Positions 53,605-62,525 are shown, numbered from the stretch's first letter. The stretch: 64,000 nt of DNA from Bradyrhizobium sp. Tv2a-2 (GCF_000472425.1 NZ_AXAI01000001.1:1-64000); one strand, 5' to 3'. Numbers and translations: made by a program. Notes: generated by a model from the letters alone, not told the origin.

Positions 53605-55013
53605 TTAAGACGTGCCACCCGACAACATTTTGACCAGCCGGTAAAGATATTCCTCGCCCCGATAGAAAGAGTTGACCGGAACCCGCTCGTCCCTGCCATG
53701 GGCGCGGAGGTCGCTGACGTCATTGGCCATGCCGGAATGGCCGTAGGTCGGGATTCCGGCATTGCGCAGATAGCTGCCGTCGGTGGCGCCCGCGCTCATG
53801 ATGGGAACCACGACCGCGCCCGGCCAGAACTCCGCCGACAGCTTCTCGATCGATCCGAGGATTTCCTCGTTCAGCGCCGAGGGCTGGCTGATCACGCCCT
53901 TGTCAATCTGGGTCACCGCGATCTTGTCGTCGGCAAGCACGCGCTCCAGCGTCGCCTTGACCTCCTCGACCGGCTCACCCGGCATGATCCGGCAATTCAC
54001 CTTGGCGCCAGCCGTCTGCGGCAGCGCGTTTACGGCGTGTCCACCGCTCAGCATGGTGGCGACGCAGGTGGTGCGGAGCTGGGCGTTGTAGCCCGCGCTC
54101 TGGGACAGCCGCGCCACCGCGTCCGTGTCCGGCTTGTCCGCCACCATGGCGCGGATGTCGGTCGCGGTCTGGCCGCCCTCGAGCTGCGCGACATGGTCGA
54201 AATAGGCGCGCGTGGTGTCGTTGAGGTGTAGCGGGAAGGAGAAGTTCGACAGCCGCACCAGGCCCTCGGCGAGACGGTAGATCGCATTGTCCTTGCGCGG
54301 CACCGACGAATGGCCGCCGCGGTCGCGCACCTCGAGCGCAAAGCTCACCGAAACCTTCTCGGTGGTCTGCACGGACACGCGGGTCGCCTTGCCGTTCTCC
54401 AGGCCGACGCCGCCGCCCTCGTTGAGCGCGAACTCGGCGTCGATCAGGTCGCGGTGGTTCTTGATCAGCCATTGGATGCCGAGCGCGTTGGCATCGAGGA
54501 TCTCCTCGTCCGTTTCCAGCGCGACGATGATGTCGCGGTCGGGCTTGTAGCCCTCCTGCTTGTAGCGGATCAGGTTGGTGACGAAGGCCGACGCCATGTA
54601 TTTGTCATCGCTTGAGCCGCGCGCGTAGAAGTAACCGTCCTTCTCGGTCAGTTTGAACGGATCGACCGACCAGTCCTCGCGCAGCGCCGGCACAACGTCG
54701 AGATGCGCCAGCAGCAGGATCGGCTTGCGCGCGCCGCTGCCATGCAGCCGCGCCACCAGATTGCCCTTGTGAGGTGCCGGCGAAAACACCTGGACGTCCT
54801 CATCCGGAAAGCCCGCAGCCGCGCCGCCATCGCCTGCGCCGCGAGCAGCGTGTCGCCGGTCGCGGTCGTGGTGTCGATCTCGACCAGCTCCTTGTAGATG
54901 TCGCGGGCGAATTGCTGCTGCGGGCTCAGCTCGTCCGCCTGGACAGGTGCAGCGAACACAAGCGCGACAAGCGCGGTCGAGACCAAGGCAAGGTGGGCGG
55001 CGGATCGGGACAT
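53605..55013 (-). pseudogene. M20/M25/M40 metallopeptidase, frameshifted
   Basis: The product would be about 470 residues with a signal peptide (MSRSAAHLALVSTALVALVFAAPVQA). The first part reads in one frame to LLAAQAMAARLR, then the family match continues only in another frame from GFPDEDVQVFSPAPHKGN through zinc ligands LLLAHLDVVPALREDW, YARGSSDDK, LNEGGGVG and SAGATDGSYL to the stop. The switch is near 54805-54825 and corresponds to a net loss of one base modulo three. Apart from this the gene looks intact, so a recent mutation or a sequencing error fits. GGAG precedes the start. Confidence 0.85.
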
Positions 55014-55109
55014 CGGAGACTCCGGTCAATGAACTCTGAACAATTTGTGGCTGCAGCCGCGTGCATTGGCAAGCCGGCAAGCCCAATCGTTTGTGCAGGC
55101 GCGGACCGC

Positions 55110-55607
55110 CTATTTCGCATTCTTCACCGCGATCACCTCGATCTCGACCAGGAAGCCGGGATTGGCAAGCGCTGCGACGCCGACCACCGAGCGCGCCGGC
55201 AGATTGGGCTGACTGCCGCCGAAGAACTGGGTGTAGCCCTCCATGAATGCCTTGAAATCCATCGGCGCCGAGGCGCTGTGCACCAGGAACACCTGCATCT
55301 TGACCACGTCGCCCATGGAAAGCCCAAGGCCCTCCAGGATGGACTTGATGCGGCTGAGGGAGCCGATGGTCTGAGTCTTGGTGTCGCCATAGGCGGCCGG
55401 GGTGGCGGGATCGGCATCCTTGCTGACGACGGGCGGCACCTGGCCGCTGATGTAATAGGTCGTGACGTTGCCCGGGACCTCGACCGCCTGCGCGATCGGG
55501 AAGGTGGAGTTGGGAATAGGGTGCCTGACGACATCGGCGGAGGCAGCGTCGAAGGCCGATAGCCAAGCGAGAAGCGCTATCGGCGCGGTCAGGAATCTGG
55601 ACTTCAT
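55110..55607 (-). CDS. Exported RidA/YjgF-family enamine/imine deaminase
   Basis: 165 residues. A signal peptide (MKSRFLTAPIALLAWLSAFDAASA) is followed by a RidA domain with SGQVPPV, VVKMQVFLVHSASAPMDF and the substrate-binding Arg139 in LPARSVVGVAAL, then VEIEVIAV, the conserved end. RidA hydrolyses reactive enamines and imines formed from amino acids; most members are cytosolic, so export is unusual. AGGAG precedes the ATG. It lies just upstream of the M20 peptidase gene on the same strand, about 100 bp away, and 3.1 kb from an exported amine oxidase gene. Confidence 0.88.
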   Translation of the reverse strand: MKSRFLTAPIALLAWLSAFDAASADVVRHPIPNSTFPIAQAVEVPGNVTTYYISGQVPPVVSKDADPATPAAYGDTKTQTIGSLSRIKSILEGLGLSMGDVVKMQVFLVHSASAPMDFKAFMEGYTQFFGGSQPNLPARSVVGVAALANPGFLVEIEVIAVKNAK

Positions 55608-55676
55608 CAGGTTCTCCTGCTCTTGATGGGGTGGCCGGGCGATGTCGGCAAAAGCATATTGGATCAGTTTGACATA

Positions 55677-55723
55677 GATTTGAGAACTCGGATTTGAGAA
55701 CTCGGATTTGAGATCCGGATTTG
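55677..55723. repeat. Short tandem array of GATTTGAGAACTCG
   Basis: Two exact 14-bp units, a third with changes and a partial fourth, lie in the gap between the divergent RidA and TPR genes. It is in the promoter region of one or both. Confidence 0.75.
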
Positions 55724-55848
55724 CAAAAAAATGAAGCAGCGGGCGTTCTTTCTGAAGGATTGGCGCGCGCAGCAGTCGGATCGTTTATGATCGGGCGGAG
55801 AATCACCCGGAGATCGCCCGCCAGGGCCGTCTCGAAACGCTTGAAATC

Positions 55849-57669
55849 ATGGACCGTCGCGACCGTCAGGCCATCGCCGAGGCAGTGGAAGCCGCTCCTG
55901 CGGCGGCCGTGGGCGTTACCCTCTACCAGACCGTTCTCGGCCATTTGCGTGCGGGGCGGCATCTGGACGCCCGGCTCAGCTGCCGGCAGGCGCTTGAACG
56001 AGATCCTGAAAACGCCGAGACTCTGCATCTCATGGCGCTGGTCTGCTTCAACGCCGGGCAGTTCGACCATGCCATCGAATGGATTTCGCAGGCGATCCGA
56101 AAAGACCCGCGGCCGGCCTATTTGACGCTGCTTGGCACCGCGCTGCTCAATCTCAGGCGGCACGACGACGCGCTGCTTGTGTTCGACAAGGCGGTGCAGC
56201 TCAGGCCGGACGACGCATCGCTGTGGAACAATCTCGGCAACGCCTGCATCGAGAGCAACCGACTTTCGGACGCGATTGCCAGCTTTCAGCGCGCGCTTGC
56301 GATCGATCCCGTCCATTGGGATTCGGCGTATAAGGCCGGCGTGATGTTGCAGCAGCAGCGGCGTTTCGACGAAGCGTTGGCCTGTCTCGACATCTGCAAA
56401 AGGCTGAAGCCGGACGATGCCCCGACACTGCACATTCGCGCGATGGCGCTGCATGGCCTCAAGCGGTTCGACGACGCCTTGAGCGACAACCGGCGTGCGC
56501 AGGCGCTCGATGCGCAAAATCCCCATATTCAAAACAATCTCGGACGTGACCTCGCGGAGCTCGGGCGTCCCGAGGAAGCCTTGAGCTGGTTCGATTCCGC
56601 CCTGAAGGTGCGGCCCGATTTCGTCGAGGCGCTCAACAACAAGGCCTTCGCGCTGACCCAGCTGCATCGCTTCGATGAGGCCGTCGCCGTCTATGGCCGC
56701 GTCAGACACATCGATCCTGAGAATGCCCAGGCCACCTGGGACCTTGCGCTATTGAACCTGCTGCTGGGGAATTTCGCGGAAGGCTGGGCGGGACGCGAGG
56801 CGCGCTTTCGGCTGCCCTCGCATGCTGCGCCCTACCCGAAATTCCGCCAGCCGTTATGGCTCGGCGAGGGCGATATCGCCGGCAAGACCATCCTGCTCTA
56901 TGCCGACGAGGGACTTGGCGACACCATCCAGTTCGCGCGCTATTTTCAGCCCGTTGCCGCGCGCGGCGCACGCGTCGTTGTCGCGGTTGCGGACGCGGTC
57001 CGTCCGCTGCTTTCCGGCATTTCCGGCGTCGCGGAATGCGTGTCGAAATCAGGCGCGCTGCCGGCCTTCGATCTGCATTGCCCGATCTCGAGCCTGCCGC
57101 TGGCCTTCGCCACCACGCTTACGACGATTCCGGACGGGTTCGGCTATCTTCCGCCTCCGCCGGCCGATCGCGTGCAGGCCTGGGAAGACCGCCTCGGCTG
57201 CCGAAACCGGCTGCGCGTGGGCCTCGTCTGGTCAGGCAATCCCCGGCAAGCGAACGACCACAACCGATCAATGCCGCTTGCGACACTAGCCAGGATCCTC
57301 GACGTCGATGCCACCTTCGTCAGCCTGCAGAAAGAGCCGAGGCCGCAGGACAAGGCCGCGCTGGCCGAGTCCACCATCATCGACGTTAGCGCGGATCTCA
57401 CCGATTTTGTGCAGACGGCCGCACTCGTCTCCTGCCTCGATCTCGTGATCACGGTCTGTACCAGCGTCGCCCACCTCGCCGCGGCCCTCGGCCGTCCAAC
57501 CTGGGTTCTCTTGTGCCACACGCCAGACTATCGCTGGCTGCTCGATCGCGACGACAGCCCCTGGTATCCGAGCGTTCGCCTGTTCCGGCAGAACGAGGCC
57601 CGCGACTATGCGAGCGTGGTCGAGCGGGCGCGCGCGGAGCTCGCCGCGCTCGTCGCGACAAAAAATTAA
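55849..57669 (+). CDS. TPR protein with glycosyltransferase-like C-terminal domain
   Basis: 606 residues. From about 20 to 310 the sequence is a run of 34-residue tetratricopeptide repeats (for example PENAETLHLMALVCFNAGQFDHAIEWI and DDASLWNNLGNACIESNRLSDAI). From about 320 a GT-B-like domain follows: GKTILLYADEGLGDTIQFARYF, VGLVWSGNPRQANDHNRSM and LVITVCTSVAHLAAALGRPTWVLL. This matches the TPR/glycosyltransferase proteins related to family 9 and 41 enzymes, possibly modifying a protein or envelope glycan. No pathway partner adjoins. Confidence 0.88.
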   Translation: MDRRDRQAIAEAVEAAPAAAVGVTLYQTVLGHLRAGRHLDARLSCRQALERDPENAETLHLMALVCFNAGQFDHAIEWISQAIRKDPRPAYLTLLGTALLNLRRHDDALLVFDKAVQLRPDDASLWNNLGNACIESNRLSDAIASFQRALAIDPVHWDSAYKAGVMLQQQRRFDEALACLDICKRLKPDDAPTLHIRAMALHGLKRFDDALSDNRRAQALDAQNPHIQNNLGRDLAELGRPEEALSWFDSALKVRPDFVEALNNKAFALTQLHRFDEAVAVYGRVRHIDPENAQATWDLALLNLLLGNFAEGWAGREARFRLPSHAAPYPKFRQPLWLGEGDIAGKTILLYADEGLGDTIQFARYFQPVAARGARVVVAVADAVRPLLSGISGVAECVSKSGALPAFDLHCPISSLPLAFATTLTTIPDGFGYLPPPPADRVQAWEDRLGCRNRLRVGLVWSGNPRQANDHNRSMPLATLARILDVDATFVSLQKEPRPQDKAALAESTIIDVSADLTDFVQTAALVSCLDLVITVCTSVAHLAAALGRPTWVLLCHTPDYRWLLDRDDSPWYPSVRLFRQNEARDYASVVERARAELAALVATKN

Positions 57670-57773
57670 CACGCACTCCGAACAGGCTTAGACTGCGCGC
57701 TACATCGGGCGCCAGGAATCAGCAGCTGGAATCGGCAGCCAGGAATCCAGCAGCCAACAAGCGGTACCTCAGC

Positions 57774-58064
57774 ATGAATCGAACACGACCTCACACCCTC
57801 GTCCGAACATTGGCCTGGATCACCCTGGCCGCGGCAGTCTCAATGGCCGCGCCTGCGCGTTCCCAGACCTACGATCCGAACTACCCGGTCTGCCTTCAGG
57901 TCTATGACGACATGGTGCACTACTATTTCGAGTGCGGCTATACATCGATCCCACAGTGTCAGGCGTCGGCATCCGGCCGGGCCGCCCAATGCGTGGTCAA
58001 TCCGTATTATGCCAAGCCCCAACCCAAGCCAGGCCGGCGCAAGAAGCGGACGCAGCCATCTTAA
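57774..58064 (+). CDS. DUF3551 small secreted protein
   Basis: 96 residues from the ATG at 57774. A signal peptide (LVRTLAWITLAAAVSMAAPARS) precedes a short mature part with YPVCLQVYDDMVHYYFECGYTSIPQCQASASGRAAQCVVNPYY, whose four cysteines and Tyr-rich pattern define DUF3551, an abundant Bradyrhizobiaceae family of unknown role. A basic Lys/Arg/Pro tail ends it. It follows the TPR gene by about 100 bp. Confidence 0.85.
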   Translation: MNRTRPHTLVRTLAWITLAAAVSMAAPARSQTYDPNYPVCLQVYDDMVHYYFECGYTSIPQCQASASGRAAQCVVNPYYAKPQPKPGRRKKRTQPS

Positions 58065-58174
58065 ACTTGAGCCAGTTCGAGTCGGGAACGGGACGCTCCT
58101 GCACCTCTCCCCGCTGGGGAGAGGTGACGCCTAACGGCGATTAACCGAACCTCATTTCGTTTCGCGCGACACTA

Positions 58175-58277
58175 CAGCATGATCCGGAAAAAGTGTGTAG
58201 CGGTTTTCCGAAAAGATCATGCTCAATCAAAGACCTAAAGCGCGATGACGATTCAACCAAACCTCATCGCGCTTTAG
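58175..58277. repeat. Modular TAAAGC-bounded repeat, C plus B copy
   Basis: GCATGATCCGGAAAAAGTGT to GGTTTTCCGAAAAGATCATG is block C, then AAAGCGCGATGACG to CATCGCGCTTTAG is block B. Relative to the copy at 31086-31288 it is inverted. It lies downstream of both convergent neighbours, 26 bp from the cytochrome c stop. Confidence 0.85.
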
Positions 58278-58302
58278 CTCCAGCCGGTGCGCCACGGCAC
58301 GG

Positions 58303-58758
58303 CTACCTGCGCGCGCTCTGCACGTCCCTCGCAGTGACCGCATCCTGATAGCTGTTGCCGAAATGCGTGCGCAAATAGTTCACGACCGCCGCGATCTGGT
58401 CGTCGCTCATCATCTCGCCAAAGGGCGGCATGGCGCGGCGGCCGTTGAGCACGAGATCGATCGCATAGCCGCTCGCTTCGAGATTGCGGTTGGCGACGAG
58501 CGACGGATAGCTGCCGGCGCCGCTCGCTCCCATCGCATCGACCATGTGGCAGCCGCGGCACACATTGACGTAAAGCTCCTCGCCGCTCATTTCGACGAAG
58601 CGATAGCCTGATGAGAAGGTGTGGCTTTTCGGGGCTAGGGAATCGTCCGCGCCCTGCGCCGGCCAGATCAGCTGCAACGACAGCGCCGCCAACGCCACGC
58701 CTGCGGCCTGTCTCATACCGGTCTTGGCGTGCCACATGGTCTTGGCGTGCCACATCAT
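58303..58758 (-). CDS. Class I cytochrome c
   Basis: 151 residues. The haem motif is CRGCH at 67-71 in VNVCRGCHMVDAMGASG, and MPPFGEMMSDDQ supplies the distal Met. A signal peptide (AAGVALAALSLQLIWPAQG) follows an odd doubled leader MMWHAKTMWHAKT, produced by an exact 18-bp tandem duplication. The ATG at 58758 overlaps the stop of the amine oxidase gene (ATGA), so the two should be translated together and the cytochrome probably takes electrons from that flavoenzyme in the periplasm. Confidence 0.88.
   Translation of the reverse strand: MMWHAKTMWHAKTGMRQAAGVALAALSLQLIWPAQGADDSLAPKSHTFSSGYRFVEMSGEELYVNVCRGCHMVDAMGASGAGSYPSLVANRNLEASGYAIDLVLNGRRAMPPFGEMMSDDQIAAVVNYLRTHFGNSYQDAVTARDVQSARR
58721..58756. 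repeat. Exact 18-bp tandem duplication at the cytochrome c start
   Basis: GTCTTGGCGTGCCACAT followed by G or C occurs twice in a row. It duplicates the WHAKT codons and an ATG, so the cytochrome gene has alternative starts in the same frame. Confidence 0.85.
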
Positions 58759-60350
58759 GTCTTGATCACCCGCTCATGCAGCCGGCCGATGGCATCAAGC
58801 GAGGAGAGGATCGCGCCTTCCTGCCAGGCTGGCAGCGCTGAGGCGTGCTCGCCCGCGAGCAGGATGCGGCCGTCAATCTCGCACAGATTGCGATAGTGCT
58901 GCTTGCGTGCCTCCTCCGACCAGTAGCCGGCGCAGCCAAGCGTGAACGGCACCCGATGCCAGGCGACCGCGATGCCGTTCTCGAACTCCGACTTGTATTG
59001 CGGATGGATCGCCGCGCCGAACTCGACCGTGCGCTCCACGCGTTGATCCGGTGGCATGGCGGTGAACTCGAAGGAGTTGGCGCCCTCGAACAGGTAGGCG
59101 CCGAGCAGGACGCCGCGCCCGCTTTTGTTGAAGCCAGTGTTGGGATAGCCGATCTGTCGGATTGGAAGATCGGTGTAGCTGATGCCGCCATAGATCGCGT
59201 CATCCTCCTCCCAGAACCGCCGCCTGAACTGCAACCCGACCTTCACGGATCCCGCATAAGGCACGGCGTCGATCGCCGCCTTCATCGTGGCACCCACATT
59301 GATCGGCAACTGGCTCAGGATCGACAGCGGAATCGTGCACAGGCACCAGTCGGCGGTCGCCTTCTGCGGTTGTGCGGGATCCCTGGCATCGACATAGGTC
59401 ACGGTGACGCCGCGGTCATTCTGCCAGATCTCCGTGACCTTGGCATGATAGCGAATGACATCGCCAACCTCGCGCGCAAACGCCTTCCCGATCATGTCCA
59501 TGCCGCCGACCGGCTGGAACATCGTGGTCTGGAAATTGTAGCTGGCGAAATTCTCCAAATACCGCCACAGCCGCGACCTCAGAATATCCGACAACGCCAG
59601 CGGGTCGCTCGGCAAAGGCGCGGCCGACAGCCCGCCACCCGGCGGCTTGGCATAGCCGCGATATTCGGACGCGAGCAGGCTCGCTTTGTACTTGAAGTCG
59701 CGATCGAGTGCGCCCCAGGATTTCAGCGCGAGCAAAAGGATTTCCTTGTCCTCCTTGGAGACGACCTCGTCCAGCTTGCCCTGGCCTGCGACTTTCGCCA
59801 ACAACTCCGAAATCTGGCCCTGGAAATCGGCTTTCACCGTGCGGATCCGCTGCGGCACACCGCCGAAGGCGCGCGAGGCATGCAAGTACGCGTTGTGATT
59901 GAGCTGGATAAAGGGTTCGAGCATCACGTTAAGCCGCTTGCAGTAATCCAGCAGCGCGCGGTGATGATAGGGAATCCGCCACGGCCCGGGGTTGAGGTAG
60001 AGGCCGTCGTCGAAGGCGCAGGTCTGCTTGAAGCCGCCGAGTTCGACGAAAGTATCGCCACCGCGCAGCGTCCAGTTGCGTCCACCGGGGCGACCGTTGA
60101 ACTCCAGCACCTGAACCTTGTAGCCGGCCTTGCGCAGCTCCAGCGCCGCCGTCATGCCGGCGAGACCCGCGCCGAGAATGAGCACTGAGGCGCCTTTCGG
60201 ATCGCCTTCCAGCCGGATTGGCCCTTCGTAACGGGATTCCGAGGCGAAACCGAGCGCCGTCATCGCGTGGTACATCGCGGCGCTGCCGGCCATCGTGCCG
60301 ATCAACGAGAGCAGGTCCCGTCGCCGGACCGTGAGAGGCTCATCCTGCAT
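58755..60350 (-). CDS. Flavin-containing monoamine/L-amino-acid oxidase, Tat-exported
   Basis: 531 residues. The start has a twin-arginine-like signal (VRRRDLLSLIGTMAGSAA). The FAD motif GAGLAGMTAALELRKAGYKVQVLE is at 60-83, RPGGRNWTLRGGDTFVELGG is the second family block, and the C-terminus holds GCAGYWSEEARKQHY and ILLAGEHASALPAWQEGAILSS, as in L-amino-acid and amine oxidases. It would oxidise an amine or amino acid in the periplasm. Coupling to the overlapping cytochrome c gene suggests dehydrogenase rather than peroxide-forming activity. The substrate is unknown. Confidence 0.9.
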   Translation of the reverse strand: MQDEPLTVRRRDLLSLIGTMAGSAAMYHAMTALGFASESRYEGPIRLEGDPKGASVLILGAGLAGMTAALELRKAGYKVQVLEFNGRPGGRNWTLRGGDTFVELGGFKQTCAFDDGLYLNPGPWRIPYHHRALLDYCKRLNVMLEPFIQLNHNAYLHASRAFGGVPQRIRTVKADFQGQISELLAKVAGQGKLDEVVSKEDKEILLLALKSWGALDRDFKYKASLLASEYRGYAKPPGGGLSAAPLPSDPLALSDILRSRLWRYLENFASYNFQTTMFQPVGGMDMIGKAFAREVGDVIRYHAKVTEIWQNDRGVTVTYVDARDPAQPQKATADWCLCTIPLSILSQLPINVGATMKAAIDAVPYAGSVKVGLQFRRRFWEEDDAIYGGISYTDLPIRQIGYPNTGFNKSGRGVLLGAYLFEGANSFEFTAMPPDQRVERTVEFGAAIHPQYKSEFENGIAVAWHRVPFTLGCAGYWSEEARKQHYRNLCEIDGRILLAGEHASALPAWQEGAILSSLDAIGRLHERVIKT

Positions 60351-60518
60351 CTGATCTTCGATCGCCCCAAACCTGTGGGCGACAAAAGAAACGGCTCACG
60401 CCGCGTCTGTCAAGAAAACGCTTCGGTGCGTGCTCTGCACAACACGCGTTCTTGATGGAGACATTTGACTAAGGTCGATTGCGCGCTCCTCTTCCCGCGA
60501 AGAGCGGGCACAGGAAGA

Positions 60519-60552
60519 TTAAATTAATAAGCCCGTTAAATTAATAAGCCCG
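60519..60552. repeat. Exact 17-bp tandem repeat at the end of the aldolase gene
   Basis: TTAAATTAATAAGCCCG occurs twice head to tail. The right copy contains the stop codon of the leftward aldolase gene; the left copy lies just past it. Confidence 0.85.
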
Positions 60553-61578
60553 CGCGAAGTCGCCTTCCTGCTTGATGTCCGCGAACTGCGGGAAATGCGC
60601 CGCCCAGGCCTTGGCTTTGGCCTTTGTCAGCGCATTGAGGCCTTCCAGCACCTTGACGCCATCATTGCGCAGGCTGGTCGCAACTGCGGCGCGATCGGGA
60701 AAATGCCGCCGTACGGCATCAAGCCAGATGGTGCGCCCTGCGAGGAAGCCACCGGCGCCAGCCGTATAGGCATAGTCCAGCACACGCTCGAACCTGTCGG
60801 GCGCGGCACCCGCCGACAGCAGCACCCAAGGAATGCGCCGCTCGGCGCAGATGTCGCCGATGGCGTCGAACTGTCTTTGCGCCACCGCTGCCGCGGCACC
60901 GCCGTCAGGCGGCGGCAGCGAGTTGGCGGCGAGCGGGCTCTCCAGCTTCAAGAGATCCACGCCGTACTCAGGCCTTGCGAACTCGCGCACGCTGTCGATC
61001 ACGAGCTGCGGCAGCTTGCCCGGCGATTCAACGTAGTCGGCGGTGTGGTTGGCGCTGCCGAGGAACGGATAGACCAGGAGCTCCAGCACATAGGGAATGT
61101 CGAAGCGCGCGCAATCCTCGCCGATCTCGCGCACGAAATTCCTCTGATGCTCGACGATCGCCTTGTCGGCATCCGGCCGGTACCAGGCCAGCACCTTCAC
61201 CGCATCGCCGCCGATGGCGCGGATCTTCTCCACGCTCCAATTGGCAATCGCGCGCGATTTGCGGCCGGCCGGCGTCTCCTCGACACGGTGCTCCTCGAGC
61301 GTCACGATCAGGCCGCAGCGCGGCGGCAACAGATCGATCGCGGCCGGCACGGCAAAATTCGGATCGAACAACATCGAGCTGCAATGCGGCGCAAGCGCCT
61401 CGACCAGCAGCCGTTTGGCCGCAGCGACATCGGCATATTCGACCTGATCCCTGGTGATGCCCTTGGCCTGCGCGATCGCCTCGAACAATGGCGGGCGCTG
61501 GTCCAGCGCAACCATCCGGAAGTGGCCGTCGGCATCTGCAAGCCGCGCCAGGCCGCGGTTCTTTCCAATGGTTCTCAT
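60541..61578 (-). CDS. LacD-family class I aldolase (tagatose-1,6-bisphosphate aldolase-like)
   Basis: 345 residues. Similarity to LacD and to the sulfofructose-phosphate aldolase YihT covers the length: FRMVALDQRPPLFEA near 20, Lys128 in AVKVLAWYRPDAD, and the Schiff-base Lys211 in GVDLLKLESPL, followed by a phosphate-binding YTAGAGGFLAGRTIW. It should cleave a ketose 1,6-bisphosphate or 6-phosphate to triose units. Its start overlaps the PfkB kinase stop (ATGA), and it is the last gene of the operon. Confidence 0.88.
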   Translation of the reverse strand: MRTIGKNRGLARLADADGHFRMVALDQRPPLFEAIAQAKGITRDQVEYADVAAAKRLLVEALAPHCSSMLFDPNFAVPAAIDLLPPRCGLIVTLEEHRVEETPAGRKSRAIANWSVEKIRAIGGDAVKVLAWYRPDADKAIVEHQRNFVREIGEDCARFDIPYVLELLVYPFLGSANHTADYVESPGKLPQLVIDSVREFARPEYGVDLLKLESPLAANSLPPPDGGAAAAVAQRQFDAIGDICAERRIPWVLLSAGAAPDRFERVLDYAYTAGAGGFLAGRTIWLDAVRRHFPDRAAVATSLRNDGVKVLEGLNALTKAKAKAWAAHFPQFADIKQEGDFARAY

Positions 61579-62525
61579 CGCTTGGTCCTCATGAATGCAA
61601 GACAGTCGTCAACGACGGGAATGGCGGCGCGGCCACCGGTACGGGTGCATTTCAGCGAGGCAGCGGCCGAAGCAAACGTCATGGCTTCGTTCACCGTGAG
61701 CCCGCCGCCGATGGCAAAGGCGTAAGCGCCGTGGAAAACGTCGCCGGCGCCGGTCGTGTCGATCGCCTCGACTGCAATGGCAGGCAGCTCGCGCAGGCGA
61801 CCGTCCTCGACATAGCTCACGCCTTCGTGGCCACGCGTCACCGCGACGACGCGGCAATTGAAGCGCGTGAGGCTCCTCAGCGCCGCATCGTTGGCGGTGC
61901 CGACAAAATTCTTCAGCGCCGGCTGGGAGAAGATGGCATGGTCGGCCAGCGGCAACAGCTGTTCAAACACATCCCGCTCGGCCATGTCGGCATCCAGGAT
62001 GGTCGGAATGCCCAAGAGTCGCGCGCGGGAGAACAGTGCGACCGCGCCCTCGACCCAGCGTGGATCGGCGAGCACAGCGGCGCTGCCTGCGATCTTGTCA
62101 AGCGGCAGCCAATCGGCTTCCGATGGAAAGCGGCCGCGGAAATTCACGATCTGCCGCTCGCCCGTGTGATCGACGATCACACCGGAGACCGAGGAGCGCC
62201 CACCGGCAAACAGGCGGAAATGGCTGACCTCGATGCCTTCACGCGACAGGCCCTCGCGCATCTCATGTCCGGCGGGGTCGTCGCCGCCGCGTCCCCAGAA
62301 CGCCGGGCGCCCGCCGAGCCGCGCCACGGCCACCGCTGCGTTCGCAGCCATGCCGCCGCCCGTTGTCGTATATTCGACGGCGCGAATTTTCTCGCTGCCG
62401 CCGGCAAACGGCTTTTCCACCTGCCAGACCTCGTCAAGCGCGGAGAGCCCGAGGCAGATGATGCGCGCGCCCGCCGCGCGCGCCGCAAACGCGTCCCAGC
62501 CGATCGCGGGCGCCTGCGCCATCAC
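61575..62525 (-). CDS. PfkB-family sugar kinase
   Basis: 316 residues of the ribokinase fold. The start has AARIICLGLSALDEVWQVEKPF, followed by GGGMAANAAVAVARLGG (substrate) and the C-terminal DTTGAGDVFHGAYAFAIGGG with catalytic Asp262. It phosphorylates a sugar or sugar phosphate with ATP. Overlapping start and stop codons with the ABC ATPase gene upstream and the aldolase gene downstream (4 bp each) show one transcript, in which it would prepare the aldolase substrate. Confidence 0.92.
   Translation of the reverse strand: MMAQAPAIGWDAFAARAAGARIICLGLSALDEVWQVEKPFAGGSEKIRAVEYTTTGGGMAANAAVAVARLGGRPAFWGRGGDDPAGHEMREGLSREGIEVSHFRLFAGGRSSVSGVIVDHTGERQIVNFRGRFPSEADWLPLDKIAGSAAVLADPRWVEGAVALFSRARLLGIPTILDADMAERDVFEQLLPLADHAIFSQPALKNFVGTANDAALRSLTRFNCRVVAVTRGHEGVSYVEDGRLRELPAIAVEAIDTTGAGDVFHGAYAFAIGGGLTVNEAMTFASAAASLKCTRTGGRAAIPVVDDCLAFMRTKR

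Noticed and set aside
55014..56709. Leftward frame that stays open across the TPR gene upstream of the M20 peptidase
   Set aside because: It is antisense to the TPR gene and crosses the RidA gene; the protein has no family match until the peptidase, so it is a mirror of GC-rich third positions.
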